Part shown: positions 12,252 to 23,889 of the stretch, in pieces | Numbering within the stretch: the stretch's first letter is position 1 | Layout of the letters: each line of letters opens with the position of its first letter | Assembly (NCBI GenBank): GCA_031308135.1 | Contig: JAHLJT010009419.1 | Span: 186,311,829-186,375,828, forward strand | Reading direction: 5' to 3' | DNA: 64,000 nucleotides | From: Acheta domesticus | Taxonomy: Eukaryota; Arthropoda; Insecta; Orthoptera; Gryllidae | Program-made: the position numbers and the translations under genes | Notes under the pieces: generated by a model | Told to the model about the DNA's origin: nothing | The model's database searches: none | Seen by the model: only the letters and a program-made list of their open reading frames with translations

Positions 12252-13490
12252 GTTTTTCCGTGAGACGCTGTGCTGTCGCGGAAGCTCGCGCACCGTTGCT
12301 GTGGAAACAAGTGTTTATCAGTTTCCGTATACTACTTGCTACATAGTATCTGGAAACATCTACATGATTTAGCGACTAACATTCTGAAATGTCTAATGAT
12401 AATGCTGAAGTTTCGGAAATTTTCTCCAACTTTTAAAATGGGGTATTGGTTTATTTGCGATAATATTTTCAACTATACTTTTGTGACGGAAGGTGTACCC
12501 CCAGTGATTTTTGTCTTGTACATTTATGTAGTTTGACTCTGGTGATGTAATGTATAAGTGGAGGATATGTGAATTGTTGGGAAAATTCTCGTTCTGTGTG
12601 GTAACAGCCAAAACAGCATGAAACGGTCGAGAAAATCTCGTTCCTGTAAGAGCTGTAAACATAACGTGGCCCATGTAATTTTCTCAGGTTTCTTTCGGTT
12701 GAAGTACGTTCGTTTTGACTCCAGGTTTTTCGAAGGGAAATCATTCCATTCCATTTGTTGAAGGGAAATGATTCCACGTGTATCCATTTGATGCATACAC
12801 TTCATGAGTCTTCTATCTGGCATTGCTTAGTTATTATTCAGTGGTAGTGTTTGTCAGTGACCTTGGTAACCTACGAATCAAAAGAAATGAAATAATCCTA
12901 CAATGGACATTTTGTCGTGCACTAGAAGTCCTCGTTAGAATTTTCATGCTCTGTGTGTTATCCTGACAAATTAAGAAAGGTCTCGTATTTAATAATCGTA
13001 AAAAAACGGCGAAATTCAAATTATTTAATAAAAGAAGTAAAATGTGTCACATTTATTTGGTTAAAAGAAATAACATTACAGCAGTACCATTAGGTGTGAT
13101 TACTTTTGTCTTGTGTTGAGTGTTGGCAGTTCCGAGAGAGATTTTTAATAATCTGTAAAACAAATTAGGCCTGTGTACATTCAAACAGTGGAAAGGAGCA
13201 TCATCTTCATGTTGTTTAATGTATTGCTGACTGTGTAATGACCATAACATGGGAGCTTTGTTGATTAGCAAGGTGAAAATAAAAATATCGTACGATTGTC
13301 CGAACTTCAGTTTGAAGATTGCGCTATTGAAGAAAGTAATGAAGATCGTTGTCTTAAGTTTTATTGTTGAGTCACGCTTCAGATGCGATGATAATGATAG
13401 CTATGAAATGGGTGTTATCAAGTTAACAACAAAAACGTTAGTCATTTCAAGATCTTGGATATTTCTCCCGCTGTACCTCCGAACTAATAC
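12252..13490. other. Unannotated intronic sequence
   Basis: AT-rich, with several overlapping short frames on the minus strand (12393-12823) that share no recognisable domain. No RNA gene or mobile element was recognised. Confidence 0.6.
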
Positions 13491-13740
13491 ATCAATTGGA
13501 GCCTCTGGACCGTGTCGCCCGTGAATGGACTCTCCCTGCCACCCTCGCATCATCGGTGCCTTGGCTCCGCGGCTGCCCATGCGTTAGCACCTGGCACCGC
13601 CACAGAGCCGCGACGTGCTGTTGCGCAAGTCGGACCTTGCGATGCGCGGGCGGCGGGCGCGCCCCGTCCCACGTTCCCGGGCCCCGTCCCCGCCTCACCC
13701 GCGCGACACCCACCACCCACCGCCCCGGCCCTCTCTCCGC

Positions 13741-13937
13741 CCCGCGCCGCCCGTCCCGCGCCGCCCGTCCCGCGCCGCCCGTCCCGCGCCGCCCGTCCCG
13801 CGCCGCCCGTCCCGCGCCGCCCGTCCCGCGCCGCCCGTCCCGCGCCGCCCGTCCCGCGCCGCCCGTCCCGCGCCGCCCGTCCCGCGCCGCCCGTCCCGCG
13901 CCGCCCGTCCCGCGCCGCCCGTCCCGCGCCGCCCGTG
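13741..13937. repeat. 14-bp satellite, about 14 units
   Basis: The unit CCCGCGCCGCCCGT repeats nearly perfectly in tandem. Because 14 is not a multiple of three, all frames stay open and cycle through a 14-residue pattern. Confidence 0.9.
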
Positions 13938-14635
13938 CCGCCCCGCCCCGTCCCGCCCCGCCCCGCCCGTTCTGCCCCGCCCCGCCCCGTCCCGACCCGT
14001 CCCGACCCGTCCCGGCCCACCCCGTCCCGACCCGTCCCGCCTCGTCCCGCCCCGCCCCGTCCCGCCCCGTCCCGCCTCGTCCCGCCTCGTCCCGCTCCGC
14101 CCCGTCCCCGCCCCGTCCCGCCTCGTCCCGCCTCGTCCCGCCTCGTCCCGCCTCGTCCCGCCTCGTCCCGCTCCGCCCCGTCCCGCCCCGTCTCGCCTCG
14201 TCCCGCCTCGTCCCGCCCCGTCCCGCCCCGTCCCGCCCCGTCCCGCCTCGTCCCGCCTCGTCCCGCTCCGCCTCGTCCCGCTCCGCCCCGTCCCGCCCCG
14301 TCCCGCCCCGTCCCGCCCCGTCCCGCCCCGTCCCGCCTCGTCCCGCCTCGTCCCGCCTCGTCCCGCCCCGTCCCGCCTCGTCCCGCCTCGTCCCGCCTCG
14401 TCCCGCCTCGTCCCGCCTCGTCCCGCTCCGCCCCGTCCCGCCCCGTCCCGCCCCGCCCCGTCCCGCCCCGTCCCGCCCCGTCCCGCCCCGTCCCGCCCCG
14501 TCCCGCCCCGTCCCGCCCCGTCCCGCCCCGTCCCGCCTCGTCCCGCCTCGTCCCGCCTCGTCCCGCCTCGTCCCGCCTCGTCCCGCCTCGTCCCGCCTCG
14601 TCCCGCCTCGTCCCGCCTCGTCCCGCCTCGTCCCG
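13938..14635. repeat. 10-bp satellite (CCYCGTCCCG), about 70 units
   Basis: Units alternate between CCTCGTCCCG and CCCCGTCCCG, with occasional GCTCCGCCCC interruptions near 14094, 14170, 14266, 14279 and 14424. The minus strand reads GGGACGGGGC repeatedly, giving dense G-runs of three or more. Confidence 0.9.
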
Positions 14636-14760
14636 CGCCGCAACGCCTCGCCTCAACCCGCCCCTAAGGGAATCGCGTGCGGCGTCTGGAAGAAGTGTGG
14701 CCCGCTCGTTCGCGCCCATTGCGTAAGTGCAGGTGCCGTCGGCGTACGCGGAGCGAAGGA

Positions 14761-17356
14761 CTGTCTAAATGAGCAAAGAGTAATTGTTTTGACAATACCA
14801 AAAGCCCTAGGTGGTATTGACCTCTAGAATATCTGGGTTTGTATTTTCGGTTCTGTAATTTAAGCGTGAGCCTAAAAAAATTGTCGATTGGACTGCACAG
14901 ACTTGTGAAGACGGGATATAGAACTTGCAGCCCTTCCCTTTTTATTGGCCTAACTGTTGAGAAATAATTTGTCATTTCTCGAACTATTCTGGATGTTTAC
15001 ATAATGTTGGCTTGTATTAAATATTGACGGGCGTAGCAGGAATTTGTCGACAGATACGTGCCAAAGACTTGTTCTTTTACCTTGTATGACCCACTTCTGA
15101 ATACAGCCCTTTTCAATGGTTGTTAGAGGATGTGAATGATAAGATGCAAATTTGCATATGGACTTCAGTATCTATTCAGTACCATATTTGGAATATATAG
15201 TAAAGGAATTTATAAATATTCTTTTCTATATCTGTCTAAATCGCCTAGAATCTAAGAGTTTGATTTCGAATTTCAATGTAATTTTCTAACTTCGTTCGTA
15301 GGAGTCGATGAAAAAAAAACATTTCTTTACCTATTCTCTCGTTAATATTCGTGAAGAATTTTGTAACGAAGTGGACGCGGGTGTTGCAGACTCTGAAAGT
15401 TAGATTTAAATAGATTTGAGTAAGAATTAAGAAACTTCACAGGTTCACAATGAGTCGCCGTTCAGAAGGTGCCGGTAGCAGGAACTTGGCATGAGGGCAT
15501 TGCACGAGTTGAAGTGCACACAATAGTCGTAAAAATCCACTGGCATCTGATTGCACGTCTCGATCAGATGACTATTCCGAGCTTGGATGAAATTAATCAG
15601 CCAGCGTCATTCCCCTCGGCAACGGGAGCACGGACTTCATAGAACGTGACGGAATAATTACGTCATTACATAAAGGGACCCTGCGATTAATTATATTTCA
15701 GACCTCCGGCTACTGGGAACAAAAGTATATTTTTGTAATTATTGTAATGACGGCTGGATAAATACAATCATGGTAGTAGTTAATAAGTAGATGAGTAGTG
15801 ATTTGTGGCGTGAATAATAATCATCACCGTTCCTTGTGCAGAATTCGAATCCGCTGACCACCCCCTCTCACAATCAGTGATTGGACATTGTTCCGTCTCC
15901 GCTCGTACGAACCAAGTGGCGTGCGTTAATAATTGATCTATTCCGAAGCCAATGTCGTGTAATGACGAAATATAGTTTGGGAAAATGTAAAGGTGACCGT
16001 GCACGAAGCAGCCCAATTCGCTAGCACGTGAGTTGCCACATGCTTCATTGTGGGGAAACAGTGTGTCAGCGTCAGATTTACAACCGGAGCAAGCCAGGTC
16101 TGCAAAACGGGCTTCTCGTTCATAACCGCCTCACCTGAATATTTCGTGCTGTCTCCTCAAATCGTAGGTTTACGAATCGATGTTGAGAGAAGTCATCGCA
16201 ACAGAGAACTTCTGTTTCAATATGAAATTCCATACCTGTTGGATATGTCATATTTCTTGACAAATGTGAAGAGTATTGGTAAAATGATTCCGGTATCATC
16301 GTTCAAATTTTGAAGCATTTCGGTATGATTTCACATTCTACGATGTATTCTGTAAATAGCTAATTGAATAAATAAATTGTACGTAATCGGGGAACCTGCG
16401 TGTGTCCATCCTCTCCTGTTAAGACATCTTCCTGTTTACTGTTCGGGTCAAGTGCTGTGATTCGATGCATCTCGATATATTGGTCTAAAGATCTAGCCTT
16501 TTTCTTCCGGAACATTCTAACATAGTCCTCGAAAGAAAGAAAAAATAAGGTGTGTTAAGCACCTAGTGTGTTTTCAAGGCATTTAAAGAGATGATTCGTA
16601 TTGCTGAGAGGAATAGAAAACAATTCGCATTTGCAAGACAGATGCGTAGAATGTTCTGAAAGAATTTTAATCTCTTCATTTGGTTGTTTTTTAGGGTTGC
16701 AAAGAACGTACTGCGAATATTATTATACTGCCTTGCCTATAGAACATTAATTGTTACTTATCTCATCAGGTTGACGATGGTACAAATTTTCTAGTGAAAC
16801 AAAAATGTTTTAATGTAATAGTGGACTATAAAAAGTATTTCTAACAAAGCATTTTCAATCAACTTTCTTTGCCGGAGAATGGACGACCTGGGAATCAGTA
16901 ATATGCTAAGTTTTTTTAAACTTAACACACAAAAATATTGTTAACATGAAAGAAGTCGTCAGATATGCTTCGCTAAGTTAAAATTAAAATAGTCTGGATC
17001 TGAACACGTACGCTATTAATATTTGCCTTTGTTGTTACTTGAGAAGATAACCATTGGACGCGGACTAGGAATTGGTGTTGTTTATTAATGGGTTTTCTTT
17101 GTTTTTAGTTTAAAAAAAAAAGTCATTTGAACGAGTTCAGTTCCTGTGATCTGAACCGGTTTCTGGCGTTGACATACGGGACTACAACCCAATGCTTCGA
17201 CTGGCTTGGGGGATTGGAGAAGAAAAAGAAAAAAAATGGAAAAGCCCAACAAGCCAAGGAATTCTATTCTGTAATTATTAATGATCAACTCTATTTGACG
17301 ATATTCGATCAAAAGCGCTTGCTTAGCTTAGAAACAATGGCGTAAATTTATACTTA
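14761..17356. other. Unannotated intronic sequence
   Basis: AT-rich DNA. Frames at 15780-16313 are short and overlap antisense. A 23-bp stretch at 15355 recurs with two changes at 45349. Nothing else is recognised. Confidence 0.55.
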
Positions 17357-17510
17357 GGAGCCGTCCATAAATTACGTAACATAAATTTCCAATATTTTCA
17401 ATACCTCCTCCCCCTTGTAACGTACTTCCCTACCTCTATGTAACTCAGCGCAACGCTGCCTCAGATCCCCTCCCTCTCCCTTCAGCGCTGCGTAATGTAT
17501 AGATGACCCC
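17357..17510. mobile_element. 154-bp MITE with TTA duplication (PIF/Harbinger-like size of duplication)
   Basis: The left end is GGAGCCGTCCATAAATTACG. The right end in reverse complement is GGGGTCATCTATACATTACG, giving terminal inverted repeats over at least 24 bp with about 70% identity. TTA directly abuts both ends (17354-17356 and 17511-17513). Elements starting with a GGNGCCGTCCATAAATTACGT-like end are common in insect genomes. Superfamily assignment rests only on the 3-bp duplication. Confidence 0.6.
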
Positions 17511-17513
17511 TTA

Positions 17514-18344
17514 TAAGAACTTGTCAAACCGCCTCTGCCTGAAGGAAGTAGCTCAGGAACATGTTTTAAACTTTTTCGAAGGAAGGTGTAGAACAATCTA
17601 CCCAAAAGCATCCTAAAACCCCTATTTTTCGCGCTTACTTTTGACGAAAGATTTCAGTTGCAGGGAACGCGCGTGCGCGGTGTGACGTCCCTACTGGAAT
17701 CTGCGCGTGTCCAAGATCGCCAGAACTCCGAAATCGTTCGACAAAAGGAGCGTGTAAATCGTGGTTAACCCGCTCGAGAGTGTGAGATTTTTTTTTACAA
17801 TTTCCGTTCGGCCCTATGTGAGCATCTATAACCACAACCCGACGGGTAGAACTGTCGCGAACAAAACCAGTCGGTTCCGGCACACCCTCGCCCGGATAAG
17901 GGGGAAGCAACTGATGGACCAGAAGGGGCGGCACAATTAGACGGCCGCCGAGTTAAAACCACGAGACGCGAAAAATTCGAATGGGTGAAACTCGGTGTCT
18001 CTGCAGCAGCTTCTAGATATGGTTAAACGCGAGATGCACAGAATCGCACGAAAAGCGATCCTCATTAGGGAGTGAATTCGCAGTATTCTTGAAATGGGGG
18101 CGTTGAAATCTCCAGTTGGGTGATGACTTCACGAGTGAAGCAAATATGATCTTCGGCTGAAGTCCAAGAATAGTCATGAAGGTCGGTTACTACCGATTCA
18201 TTTTCCTGGATTCGAACATTTCAAAGTTTGGCGAAGAGAAATGAGACACCTACATACAGATGAATTTTATCGTGGTTTCGCACTCTGCTCTTCACGTAAG
18301 GCGGCGAACTATTTTCTCTCAAGAGAAGCGTTTTCTGTTCGTCC
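17514..18344. other. Unannotated intronic sequence
   Basis: Intermediate GC content. The minus-strand frame at 17635-17934 has no recognised domain and no supporting splice context. Confidence 0.5.
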
Positions 18345-18635
18345 TACCTGCGCCGAGTCGTCGACGGCGTCGCCGGGCGCGCGGGCGGGCGGGTGGCCGG
18401 CCGGCCTCGCGGCGGCGGGTCCGGAGTTCCGGCCGGTCGTTGACCCTCCGCCTCCGCCCACGCGCCCGCGGGCGGCCCGCGCGGCCGGGCCAGCGCCGCC
18501 GCCTCTCCCACGCCGCCGGCGCGCGCTCGCCTCGCGCTCGCGGGGGCTGGCGGGTGCGTTGGCCGGCCCGCCCGCTGGCGGCCTGGCGCGCGGCGTCTTG
18601 GCTCCGCGACCCCCTCGGCGATGGGCGCCTTTTCA
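18345..18635. other. GC/CpG-rich island
   Basis: Rich in GGCCGG, GCGCGC and CGCCGCC. Overlapping frames on both strands are Arg/Ala/Pro-rich and not credible as genes. A pyrimidine-rich (CTCTCT/CCCTCC) stretch follows at 18670-18790. Confidence 0.6.
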
Positions 18636-18849
18636 ATTCAATTGAACTAGCAAAACCCTGCAGACGTTCTGCCCTTCACCCCCTCTTTCTCCACCCATCT
18701 CACTTTCTCTCTGTCTCTCCCTCCCTCCCTCACTCTGTCCCAGTCTGTCTGTCTCTGCCGCTCTCTGTCCCTCTCATTCTGCACGTCTCTGAGCGGGTGA
18801 GGTAATATCGGGAATCGCCGGACCAGCAAAATGTATGTTCAAGAAGAGC

Positions 18850-19965
18850 TGAACCTATAAATTACGGTGCGACAAACGATACTTTGAGGCCGCCTCAAAA
18901 TTTTAGTTTTCCCTAAAAAATCCCTAAAACGCCTCGTTCAGGAGTTATTTAACGATATAGGTTCAAAATGCTGCAGTGTGTTGCGGGTTGCATTTTACGC
19001 GAATATTTAGTTTTGTTCTACAGCGCCGTGTAGTGAAGTTACAACAAGAGAGAGAGAGAGGAGGGAGGGAGAGAGAGGGAGATTTTAATTGAATTTTTTA
19101 ATTTACGTGGCGATATTCAGGCCATCAGGTCTGCTTTCCCGTCCCACCATGCAAATTTCACTATGTTCCTTTCTCCAACTACCGGGAAAAGATTGTCTCA
19201 CTCGGGCGTCGAAGCCGACGATTTGAATTTAGATCGCAGGCTTCTTTTTGACTTGGGAATCTTTTTCGTACAATAAATCTACAGCATGGGACAGTCGACT
19301 TTACTTCTCCGAAGGAAGGTGTACTACGGTTTTTTTCGAATATCTCTTCTGGGGTAGTTGCGGATTTTTGGGGAGAGGACGCCAGGGTTCGCTCTAATTG
19401 CGGCGACTGGTTTGCTTCGAAAAAATGTGCACACAGTTTTCTGAGATCTCGAAGACAACAGCGTCTCTCATTGCGCAGGTCCATTACTAGGCGGAGTTCA
19501 TTTTGCGTACGTTCTGTCCGTTCCAGAATCCTCCGCGTTCCAGGTTCTTTTGCTGCATTGAAAATTGTAATTTGCATTTTATCAGACGATGATTCCCTTT
19601 TTTGTGAAGTAACTTCGTTGAAGTGATACATTGACCTTACTGTAAAGTTGCTATTTTTGAGCCCCAAATATACTTTGGCTATTATCGAGCATGCTCTTAA
19701 CATTCCTTGGTTGAATACTGTTACAGTGTCTTTGCCCTTGCAGACAATTATCTTGCTTTGGTTTTACTTGGGGCGAAGAAGGAGAGGCGAAAAAAAAATA
19801 ATAATGAAAGATAGAGCCTACTGCATTTTTGAGTTTCTACTCCTAACATGTGGCGAAAGTATTTAATCTATCACAAATTAATTCCAAAGCATTTATGCTA
19901 GTTATGCAACGTCTATAATGGGAATGGTTTAACATCGCCATTTTAAAAATGACGAAAGACTAGTG
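18850..19965. other. Unannotated intronic sequence with GA-rich tract
   Basis: A (GA)n/GGGA tract lies at 19047-19082. Around 18880-19010 the wording of the sequence resembles generic arthropod interspersed repeats, but no second copy or ends were found here. The minus-strand frame at 19179-19703 (174 codons) has no domain I recognise. Confidence 0.5.
19958..19965. repeat. Left 8-bp target-site duplication
   Basis: GACTAGTG immediately before the hAT MITE, identical to 20191-20198. Confidence 0.95.
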
Positions 19966-20190
19966 CAGTGTTGTCAAGGTCGATACCACGAGCAGAAGTC
20001 CATGGCACGAGTGCCGCGACGAAATCGCCCCTCCACGCAGTTCATAAACCCGCCGCAAGAGACAACGCCATCACTATTGTAAAAGGGCGGGGTTCCTAAT
20101 AGTTTCCTTTCTCGATGTAGTTGCGCAGAGAGGCTCGTGGCATGCTACGGTGCGTGCCACTGCCACCAGTAGAAGACCTTGACACCACTG
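19966..20190. mobile_element. 225-bp hAT MITE with perfect 8-bp target duplication
   Basis: The left end CAGTGTTGTCAAGGTC and the right end in reverse complement CAGTGGTGTCAAGGTC form a 16-bp terminal inverted repeat with one mismatch. The identical octamer GACTAGTG flanks both sides. CAGNG...-type ends plus an 8-bp duplication define hAT transposons. At 225 bp with no coding capacity it is a non-autonomous derivative. The perfect duplication suggests a fairly recent insertion. Confidence 0.92.
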
Positions 20191-20198
20191 GACTAGTG
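20191..20198. repeat. Right 8-bp target-site duplication
   Basis: GACTAGTG, an exact copy of the octamer at 19958-19965. Confidence 0.95.
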
Positions 20199-20264
20199 AA
20201 TAAATCATTGATTAGTGTAGTACGTAGAACAGTCTACATGAAGTCTTTTTGACGTTGGATCGCA

Positions 20265-20720
20265 TGGCAAAGATGGCCGCCGGCGAGGATCCCCGCCGCC
20301 GCGGGGCCCCGCGAAAGGCACAGCGGGGGCGTTCGGCCCTGGTGGCTGGCGGCGGCGGCGGTTCCTAGGCGCACGCGATCCGTTCCCCTCCGCGGCCGCC
20401 ACGCCGCGTTCCCGCGCCCGCGCCTGCGCCGTGCGTGCCGCGAGACCACCCCCCGCTCCCTCCCTCTCCCCCGGCGGAACGCGGCAGAGACGCAGGTATT
20501 TCTGTCGAGCAGACGAGTAATGAGTCTTCATTTGCGGAGGAATGCCTTCCCTTTAACCTCGTCGAACGCGCAGGCGCAATTTCCGTCCGGCCCTCATCTC
20601 ATCTCGCCTTGCCGCACCGAGAAGCCATAATGTGCAGTGCACCGAGATGGCGTTCTGTGCTGGAGAGTGGGCCACCTCCCGTTGATCCACTGACCGTGCC
20701 CGTGTGAGGAAAGAGGCTCC
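20265..20720. other. GC/CpG-rich island
   Basis: Dense in GGCGGC, CCCGCC and CGCG. Frames on both strands are open by composition only. No splice-flanked coding segment was recognised. Confidence 0.6.
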
Positions 20721-20966
20721 GGAAGGAGTCCCAGGATTCCGGAACCCCTGGTCTATGAGCTGCCAAACTGATCGAAAAGTCTCTCTCAGTAGCAATCGTT
20801 CTAAAGGCTAATTTTACTCCATCGTGCAATGTACCATACGTGTACAGCGTCAATGAGGTATGAGAGACAAATCTGAAGAAATGAGGCTATTTGTTATTGC
20901 TTTCCTCAGCCAGCTGAAAGAGTCCCGAAGCACCAAACGTCCCTTCAAGTACCTTCTTCCTCTCTA

Positions 20967-21430
20967 CGGATAGAGAGAAAGTTATGTAATGCTACGCGGA
21001 AAAACTGTTCTTACAGGCCCCTGGTAACAAAGTAAATCAATATAGTTGCTAAATTTAGGGGGAAAATCCTCTAACACATAGTGTAGTCAGAATCCGTGTT
21101 TTGTGAGTCCTTGATACCGAAAAATCTAATGACGGCAAAAGCCGGCTAAACCATTTCGCAGATTTTCTTCAAAATTGATATTCCCCAATCGATCTGGCTG
21201 ATGTCGCGGCCACTTGAATTTGAAACCGATATATCTGGTTTTGGGGGTACTTTACATGAAGTCCCTGTGACACTTTCCAAATTTTCAAAAAAATGGCTGT
21301 ATTGTTGTTGATTATATTTTGTTACTGGATAGTACATAGTGTGAAGAGCGTTTAAGACAATGGTGCAGATAACATTTTCATTGAGAACCCTCATTTTTCG
21401 AAAATTGCAGAAGCTCAAAATTTTTGTAGT
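20967..21430. mobile_element. Second locus of the 8-kb dispersed repeat (left part)
   Basis: Collinear with 8011-8520 through AAAGTTATGTAATGCT, GTTGCTAAATTTAG, AATCCTCTA, TTCTTCAAAATTGATATTCC, CGATCTG, TTTTGGGGGTACTTTA and ATTTTCGAAAATTG. Divergence is substantial. The 305-bp tandem part and the 3' part are not present here. Confidence 0.7.
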
Positions 21431-21813
21431 CTTCCATGTGGTTTTAACATCACGAGTTTACAGTGGGAATGCCACTTTTCAGCCCCATCCATGCCCTGAA
21501 ATTCATCCCTGTGGCTGTCAGAGATTGTGGCATTTTTGCGGAAGTTGAGTCCGTGCATGTACGTATGGCTATATCGTGCAGATATTGAAATTCGTACTTC
21601 CTAGGATTTAGTAGCCGGAGTCCATTTGTGGTTTTAGTTGTCTGAGAAACGTCCTGCAAACTGTCGTTATTTCGATATGAGCGGGAGCGGGTTCTAATAA
21701 TTAGCCCCGAAGAGTTGATCTTTCTGTCAGTAAGCAGCGTCTCTCATACTACGCAGACTCAGCATTATTGTTGATGAAAAATCTTACCTCGTTCTCTGTA
21801 CCAAAATGCCTAC

Positions 21814-21982
21814 AATATACAATAAACTATACTACTACTACTATAAAAATTACAAAAATTACTATAAATAGAATATACAATAAATTATACTACTACTACT
21901 ATAAAAATTACTAAAAAATACTATAAATACAATATACAATAAACTATACTACTACTATAAAAATTACTATAAAAATAATGCA
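21814..21982. repeat. 58-59 bp minisatellite, three copies
   Basis: The block AATATACAATAAACTATACT followed by TACTAC repeats and ATAAAAATTAC starts at 21814, 21872 and 21931. Each unit itself contains a short (ACT)n run that varies in length. Confidence 0.9.
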
Positions 21983-22565
21983 CGATATTAATCGGTTGCC
22001 GGTTTCTTGGATCCATTTTTCAGTTTTCCGTGAGTGAGAATAAATTTTCTGTGTGGTACTTAAAGCTCGGAAGCGCTTCCACTACTGCGTTCTAGTTCTC
22101 ATGACAACCCGTGAAATTCGTGGCTAATGTATTGGACGCTGAACTAATGTTTCATGCATGAGAAAAGACCGCTACCGAAAGTCCCTTGGACACTTCGTTA
22201 GTTCCGCTGTTGGAAGTTCTTGATGACCCCAGGTCGTGGCGTCTTCGCTCTCGCTACGTGACCAAGGAACTTGGAACAAGGAACTTCACTCAATAGGCGG
22301 TTGCTCGTCATTAACTATTCTATCGAGAAGGCAATTAAACAATAATTTGAATTTCTAAGGATTTCCTTGAAAGGTAACTAAAATTGGATTTTTTCAATGC
22401 AGACTTTGTCGTGTGAAGCAATTTCATCATACTTTGTAGAAGATAGGTGCTTAATAGACCAGGAAAATACTACTTTTTGATACGTTTGACCGAACATAAT
22501 GTGAACGTTCGATGACGTCTAAGGATATTGGAATTAGATACATTATTTCGTAAATTCATGTTATA
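21983..22565. other. Unannotated intronic sequence
   Basis: No recognised gene, RNA or element. Confidence 0.6.
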
Positions 22566-23128
<563 letters not shown>

Positions 23129-23329
23129 CGGTAGAACTCATAATTAGTAAAATGATAGTAGGTCTAATGTTGTTAATATTCCACGGCAGTATTTTTTTCA
23201 ATATCGCGATTAGGTTTCCCGGCCCCGAGTTCAGATACAATGATGTCAATTTATAGAAAAAGAGTATCGAAAGTGTAGATATCGGAAGTATAGCAACGTC
23301 CGTAGTTGCGTAATACAGTGCGTGCTGTC

Positions 23330-23680
23330 CTGGGCGAAGTGTGTGGTCGAGAACCGTTGAGAGCGGGTGGTTCGCGGGAGCGCATTTGGGGGAAGGCGGC
23401 GCGGCGCGGCGCGACGCCCCGCCCGATTCCCCTGGCGAGGCGCTTTGGTTTATCAGATGGGCGGCGCGCTCCTTCCCCTCCCCTTTTCCACCAGCCATGC
23501 TAATGAGGAGCGCCCCGGGAACAGGTTTGTTGCAGAGCAACGCACCTGTTGCTAACGACCCCTCCTATCCTCTCCGCGCTTCACTCTTCTCTGGGCGCGG
23601 CGCGGCGCGGTGCGGCCTCGTGCGCCCGTGCCGTAATTGAGGCGGCCGCTTATCCGCCGGAACCGATGCGATCCGCGCTC

Positions 23681-23720
<40 letters not shown>

Positions 23721-23870
23721 TGCCGTGTGGCCGACCAGGCTAATGAAATTATGCTGGCGACGCGCTGTGCCAGACGACCCGCTCCCCGTCTGCTCTCCCC
23801 CCTCCCCCGTTCCTTAGTCATCACGGCCTTCGAGCTTCTTTCCACCCACGTCTCCGACTTCCCCCTTTTC
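23330..23870. other. GC/CpG-rich island with (CCG)n
   Basis: Contains GCGGCGCGGCGCGG blocks and a (CCG)n run at 23681-23719. Homeodomain-type core motifs (CTAATGA, TTAATTGG) lie at and just beyond its right edge, so it could be regulatory; this is speculative. Confidence 0.55.
23681..23719. repeat. (CCG)n microsatellite
   Basis: Thirteen trinucleotide units, uninterrupted. Confidence 0.95.
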
Positions 23871-23889
23871 CCAGGAGGTTGTTGTTAAA

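Larger units (their letters stand above)
13495..14760. other. GC island dominated by two satellites
   Basis: Extreme GC content throughout. The core is the 14-mer and 10-mer arrays; only about 245 bp on the left and 125 bp on the right are non-repetitive. All long frames here (up to about 440 codons on both strands, in several frames at once) are products of the repeat, with Pro/Arg/Ser- or Gly/Arg/Asp-only translations. Confidence 0.85.

Noticed and set aside
13492..14827. Very long ORFs (350-443 codons) open in several frames on both strands
   Set aside because: They follow from 14-bp and 10-bp C-rich satellites that contain no stop codon in any frame; translations are pure Pro/Arg/Ser or Gly/Arg/Asp repeats.
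15840..15900. GAATTCGAATCC, B-box-like in either direction
   Set aside because: No A box at a suitable distance and no repeated body seen.
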